In this document: piece by piece, positions 60,504 to 64,000 of the stretch | How the letters are laid out: every line of letters begins with the position of its first letter | How positions within the stretch are numbered: the stretch's first letter is position 1 | Source: Streptomyces wedmorensis | GTDB taxonomy: Bacteria > Actinomycetota > Actinomycetes > Streptomycetales > Streptomycetaceae | NCBI RefSeq assembly: GCF_000716445.1 | Contig: NZ_JNWK01000003.1 | Coordinates: 1-64,000, forward strand | Direction: 5' to 3' | Length of the DNA stretch: 64,000 nt | The notes under the pieces: generated by a model | The model's database searches: none | What the model saw: only the letters and a program-made list of their open reading frames with translations | Told to the model about the DNA's origin: nothing | Position numbers and translations under genes: made by a program

Positions 60504-63407
60504 TCAGCCGCCCGACGGGCTCGTCTTGAGCTTCGCCCCGGCGTCCGCGGCCCGCTGGAGGGCCTTCTGGAGGTCCTCCTGGGCCTTGCCGTACGCGGTC
60601 CAGTCGCCCTTCTGCAGGGCGGCCTCGCCGGCGTCGTACGCCTTCTGGGCGTCGGAGATCGCCTGCTGGAGCGCGGCGTCGTTCGACGCGGGCGGCGGGG
60701 TCGTCCCGGGCGGCGGCGTGGTGCCCGGCGGGGTCGGCGGCGTGCTGGGCGCCTCCACCCCGAAGACCGCGTTCAGCGCCTTGGTGAGGTTGTCCTCGAA
60801 CACCGTGGTGTCCTTGGTCGTGTCACCGTCCGGCTGGTCGGCGTCCACGTACGACACCGCGACCTTCTTCAGGAGCGGGTAGAGCGCGTTGCGACCCTGG
60901 GCGTACACCGGCTCCACGTACAGGAAGCCGCCGTCGAGCGGGACGGTCAGCAGGTTGCCGTACTGGATGTCCGAGTCGGCGCCCTTCATGTCCCGGACGA
61001 ACTGGGCCACGGACGGCAGGCCGTTGAGCTTGCTCTGCACCTGCGCCGGGCCCGGCACGTCCTCGGTGACCCGCAGCAGTCTCAGCCGGCCGTACTCCTT
61101 GCTGGTGGCGTCGGCGTCGACCGCCATGAAGCCGCCCAGGTTGGGCCGCCCGTTCGGCGTGAACGTCGTCGTCAGCGAGAAGCGCTGCGCCGCGTCCCCG
61201 GGCATCTTCATGCTCAGGTAGTACGGCGGGACCGCGTTGCCGTCCTTGTTGGTCGGGTCGTCCGGCACCTGCCAGGCGTCCGAGCCGCTGTAGAACTGCG
61301 CGGGGTCGGTGACGTGGTAGCGGGTCAGCAGCTCGCGCTGGACCTTGAACATGTCCTGCGGGTAGCGCAGGTGCCCCATCAGGTCTGCCTTGATCTCGGA
61401 CTTCGGCTTGACCGTGTCCGGGAAGGCCTTCATCCAGGTCTTGAGGACCGGGTCCTGGGTGTCCCACTCGTAGAGGGTCACCGTGCCGTCGTAGGCGTCG
61501 ACGGTGGCCTTCACCGAGTTGCGGATGTAGTTGACCTGGTTCTGCTGGGCGACGACCGCGCGCTGCTGGTTGCCGACGGTCAGCGAGTCGGCCGTGGTGT
61601 CGCCGAGCGTGGTGCGCGAGGCGTACGGGTAGCCGTTGGTCGTCGTGTAGGCGTCGATGATCCACTGGATCCGGCCGTCGACGACCGCCGGGTAGGCGTC
61701 GCCGTCGATGGTCAGCCACGGCGCGACGGCCTCGACGCGCTCCTTGGGGGTGCGGTTGTAGAGGATCCGCGAACCCTCGCCGATGGCCCCCGAGTAGAGG
61801 ATCTGCGGCTCGCTGAAGGCCACCGCGTATGCCGCGCGGTTGAAGGTGCTGGAGAGGCTGACGCCGCTCTTCTCCTTGTAGCTGGTGGTCTTCTCGCCGT
61901 TCTCCTCGTAGTCCAGCTCCTTCTGCGGGCCGCCCACGATCGAGTACTGGTCGGTCTTCTCGCCGTAGTAGATCCGCTGCTGGTACGTGCCGAGCGAACC
62001 GGTCGTCGGCAGTCCCGCCTCGGTGAAGACCGGGGAGCCGTTGGCGTCCGTCTGCGTGCCCGCGGCCATGATCGCGCCGTAGCCGTGGGTGTAGGTGAAG
62101 TGGTCGTTGATCCAGTTCCGCTTCGGGATGCCCTTGATGTTGAGCTCGCGCAGGCCGACGACGGTGTCCTTGCCGTCGTAGCGGTCCACGTCCAGGGTGG
62201 TCGGGAACTGGTAGTACTTCCGCTTCTGCTCCAGCTGCTGGAACGTCGGCGACACGATGTTCGGGTCGAGGATGCGGTAGGCGGCCGCCGTGTCGGCGTC
62301 CGAGCGGAGCTGGTCCTTGGCCTTGACCGTCGACTTGCCCGAGTAGTTCTCGGGCTTCGTCGAGTCGATCGCGTACGCCTTCCGGGTCGCGTCGATGTTC
62401 TTCTGGATGTACTCCGCTTCCTTGGCCTGCTCGTTCGGCTGGACCTGGAACTTCTGCACGATGGCCGGGTACAGGCCGCCGATCAGGATCGCGGAGAGCA
62501 CCATCAGGCCGAAGCCGATCACCGGCAGCTGCCAGGTGCGGCGCCACAGCGTCGCGAAGAACAGCACGGCGCAGATCGCGGCGATGCAGAACAGGATCGT
62601 CTTCGCCGGCAGGTACGCGTTGGCGTCGACGTACCGCAGGCCCGTCCAGTTGCCGGTCGCCTTGAAGTCGCTGGACTTCACGGCCAGGCCGTACCGGTCG
62701 AGCCAGTACGCCACGGCCTTCAGCGACACGAAGACGCCGAGCAGCACCGAGAGGTGGCCGGTGGCGGCGGCGGTCGCGCGGGCACCGGGACTGGTGATCC
62801 GCAGTCCGCCGTAGAGGTAGTGGGTGAGCGCGGCGGCGATCAGCGACAGGACGGCGGCGGAGAAGCCGAAGGCGAGCAGGAAGCGGTACCAGGGCAGGTC
62901 GAACGCGTAGAACGCCACGTCGAGCCCGAACTGCGGGTCCTTCTGGCCGAACTTCACGCCGTTGACCCACATCAGCCAGGTCCGCCACTGCCCCGAGGCG
63001 GAGGCGCCGGCGATCAGCGCCACCAGGGTGGTGACCGCGAGCAGCACCCACTTCTTGAACGGGGCGAGACCCATCCGGTACCGGTCGAGGCTCTGCTGTT
63101 CCAGGGACATCGCGCTCAGCGGCGGCCGCAACCGGTACGCCAGCCAGATGTTCAGGCCGACGGTGATCCCCATCAGCAGGCCGAAGACCGCGAACAGGCC
63201 GATCTTGGTCCACAGCGTGGTCGTGAACACGGACGAGTACTTGACCGAGCGATACCAGAGCCAGTCCGTCCAGAACCCGGCGAACATCACGAACGCCATG
63301 GCCAGGACGGCCAGCACGCCGAGCGTCATGAGCAGGGTACGGGCCCGCCGGGACGGCCGGCCGACTCTCATCCTTGGCCCGGACGGGCTCCCGCCGCGGT
63401 CCGGCAT
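60504..63407 (-). CDS. UPF0182 large membrane protein
   Basis: A 967-residue protein. Seven membrane helices lie in the first ~330 residues ([40 protein letters not shown] and others), followed by a large extracytoplasmic domain (~350-900; [40 protein letters not shown]) and a Pro/Thr/Pro-rich linker with a helical tail ([20 protein letters not shown]). UPF0182 is of unknown function and highly conserved in actinobacteria. ATG 63407 (MPDRGG) is chosen; GTG 63476 is an alternative, and neither has a strong binding site. Confidence 0.88.
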   Translation of the reverse strand: MPDRGGSPSGPRMRVGRPSRRARTLLMTLGVLAVLAMAFVMFAGFWTDWLWYRSVKYSSVFTTTLWTKIGLFAVFGLLMGITVGLNIWLAYRLRPPLSAMSLEQQSLDRYRMGLAPFKKWVLLAVTTLVALIAGASASGQWRTWLMWVNGVKFGQKDPQFGLDVAFYAFDLPWYRFLLAFGFSAAVLSLIAAALTHYLYGGLRITSPGARATAAATGHLSVLLGVFVSLKAVAYWLDRYGLAVKSSDFKATGNWTGLRYVDANAYLPAKTILFCIAAICAVLFFATLWRRTWQLPVIGFGLMVLSAILIGGLYPAIVQKFQVQPNEQAKEAEYIQKNIDATRKAYAIDSTKPENYSGKSTVKAKDQLRSDADTAAAYRILDPNIVSPTFQQLEQKRKYYQFPTTLDVDRYDGKDTVVGLRELNIKGIPKRNWINDHFTYTHGYGAIMAAGTQTDANGSPVFTEAGLPTTGSLGTYQQRIYYGEKTDQYSIVGGPQKELDYEENGEKTTSYKEKSGVSLSSTFNRAAYAVAFSEPQILYSGAIGEGSRILYNRTPKERVEAVAPWLTIDGDAYPAVVDGRIQWIIDAYTTTNGYPYASRTTLGDTTADSLTVGNQQRAVVAQQNQVNYIRNSVKATVDAYDGTVTLYEWDTQDPVLKTWMKAFPDTVKPKSEIKADLMGHLRYPQDMFKVQRELLTRYHVTDPAQFYSGSDAWQVPDDPTNKDGNAVPPYYLSMKMPGDAAQRFSLTTTFTPNGRPNLGGFMAVDADATSKEYGRLRLLRVTEDVPGPAQVQSKLNGLPSVAQFVRDMKGADSDIQYGNLLTVPLDGGFLYVEPVYAQGRNALYPLLKKVAVSYVDADQPDGDTTKDTTVFEDNLTKALNAVFGVEAPSTPPTPPGTTPPPGTTPPPASNDAALQQAISDAQKAYDAGEAALQKGDWTAYGKAQEDLQKALQRAADAGAKLKTSPSGG

Positions 63408-63542
63408 CTGGAAAGCCAACGTGCGCCCCTCGATGTTGATGCGTCTGAAAGCAGGCCCCGCGATCGTAGAGCCCACTGATTCAACTTACTGAGGCTTTAC
63501 CTAGTTCCCGTCTTCAGGGGAAGACGAGGCAGGATGTTGGTC

Positions 63543-64000
63543 ATGTCCAACGTTTCCCCCTCCGGCCCGGCTATGGCCGCGAGCCCCCTCACCCGCGCGG
63601 TGCTCGAGATCGACGAGTACGCGTCGGGCCTCGGCTGGGATCAGCCGGCCCGCCTCTTCGCCCTGGTCGACACCGCACGGCTGCGCGCCCAGGAACCCAA
63701 GCTCGCCACCCAGCTCGGCCTGGGCGACGACGCCACCGCCTACACCCCCATCGAGCAGGACAAGCTGCCGCGCGGAAAGCCGCTCGACGACTTCCTCGGC
63801 ACGATCGCCTGGCCCGACGCCGTCGTGGGCTGCGCCCTGACCGTGGAGCGGCTCATGCTGCCCCCGTCGGCGGAGGCCCAGGTACCGCAGGGCCTGAGCG
63901 AGAAGCAGCTCGCCAAGTGGGTGGCCGGCCACCCCGACCGCCAGGAGGTCCGGATGACCGTCGCGGTGCTGCGCGGCGGCGCCCGCGAGGCGGCGATCCG
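63543..64000 (+). CDS. PPA1309 family protein (partial)
   Basis: The frame starts at ATG 63543 (MSNVSPSGPAMAASPLTRAV) and is still open at the window edge, giving 152 codons. LEIDEYASGLGWDQPARLFA, VDTARLRAQEPKLA and IAWPDAVVGCALTVERLML are characteristic of the PPA1309 family, conserved in actinobacteria with unknown function. Divergent from the UPF0182 gene across 135 bases. Confidence 0.88.
   Translation, partial: MSNVSPSGPAMAASPLTRAVLEIDEYASGLGWDQPARLFALVDTARLRAQEPKLATQLGLGDDATAYTPIEQDKLPRGKPLDDFLGTIAWPDAVVGCALTVERLMLPPSAEAQVPQGLSEKQLAKWVAGHPDRQEVRMTVAVLRGGAREAAI

Noticed and set aside
60504..63479. Large plus-strand frame over the UPF0182 gene
   Set aside because: It is Val/Arg/Gly-rich with no domain and mirrors a long conserved membrane protein on the other strand.

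Overview
The window is chromosomal DNA of a Streptomyces species. The base composition is very GC-rich, GTG starts and GTGA/ATGA start-stop overlaps are common, and the gene order sigH–wblE–pdtaS-like kinase–nagB–nagZ-like–dasCBA–dasR–nrdAB–def–sigR/rsrA–aroA–rsgA–hisN is one I recognise from the Streptomyces core chromosome (S. coelicolor SCO52xx region). No database search was possible; all family calls are from reading motifs.

Region 1 (1–10.6 kb) is accessory and scarred. It holds a 5'-truncated SUKH (SMI1/KNR4) fragment, a methyltransferase coupled to an XRE/TPR regulator, and a divergent, translationally coupled set: HATPase, class I aminoacyl-tRNA-synthetase-like enzyme, ASCH protein. 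A stand-alone DUF5753 protein and a Nudix gene with two lesions follow, then a small secreted protein, a VanZ-like membrane protein and a second SUKH gene. Diverged direct repeats, a duplicated gene-start remnant and a fused pair of gene ends (10.1–10.56 kb) show repeated rearrangement.

Region 2 (10.6–21.3 kb) has GNAT and LysR genes divergent from snapalysin, several small conserved genes, a dihydrofolate-reductase-like gene with divergent TetR, a polyprenyl diphosphate synthase next to an EshA-type family 2B encapsulin shell gene, an amidase, a PLP deaminase and a cation/proton antiporter.

Region 3 (21.3–26.9 kb) is stress and developmental regulation: anti-sigma factor and sigma factor SigH, a diacylglycerol-kinase-like gene, WblE and a PdtaS-like histidine kinase. 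Region 4 (26.9–38.6 kb) is the N-acetylglucosamine/chitobiose system: nagB, a GH3 hexosaminidase, the DasABC transporter and its regulator DasR, with six DasR-like sites (dre). One lies before a TrmB/LuxR-type regulator that precedes a DUF3311/monocarboxylate symporter pair, and one before the histidine kinase.

Region 5 (38.6–47.4 kb) holds a cobalamin riboswitch ahead of class Ia ribonucleotide reductase nrdAB, peptide deformylase, a TPR protein and a coupled pair of membrane HD-GYP proteins, one degenerate. Region 6 (47.4–58 kb) holds sigR–rsrA with a perfect SigR-type promoter, then SRAP, M50, aroA, rsgA, an SMR transporter with convergent TetR, hisN, a CBS protein and catalase with a divergent Fur-family CatR. 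Region 7 (58–64 kb) holds two identical initiator tRNA genes flanking a Sel1-repeat protein, a large UPF0182 membrane protein and the start of a PPA1309-family gene that runs off the window.

No CRISPR array, intact insertion sequence, rRNA or prophage was seen.
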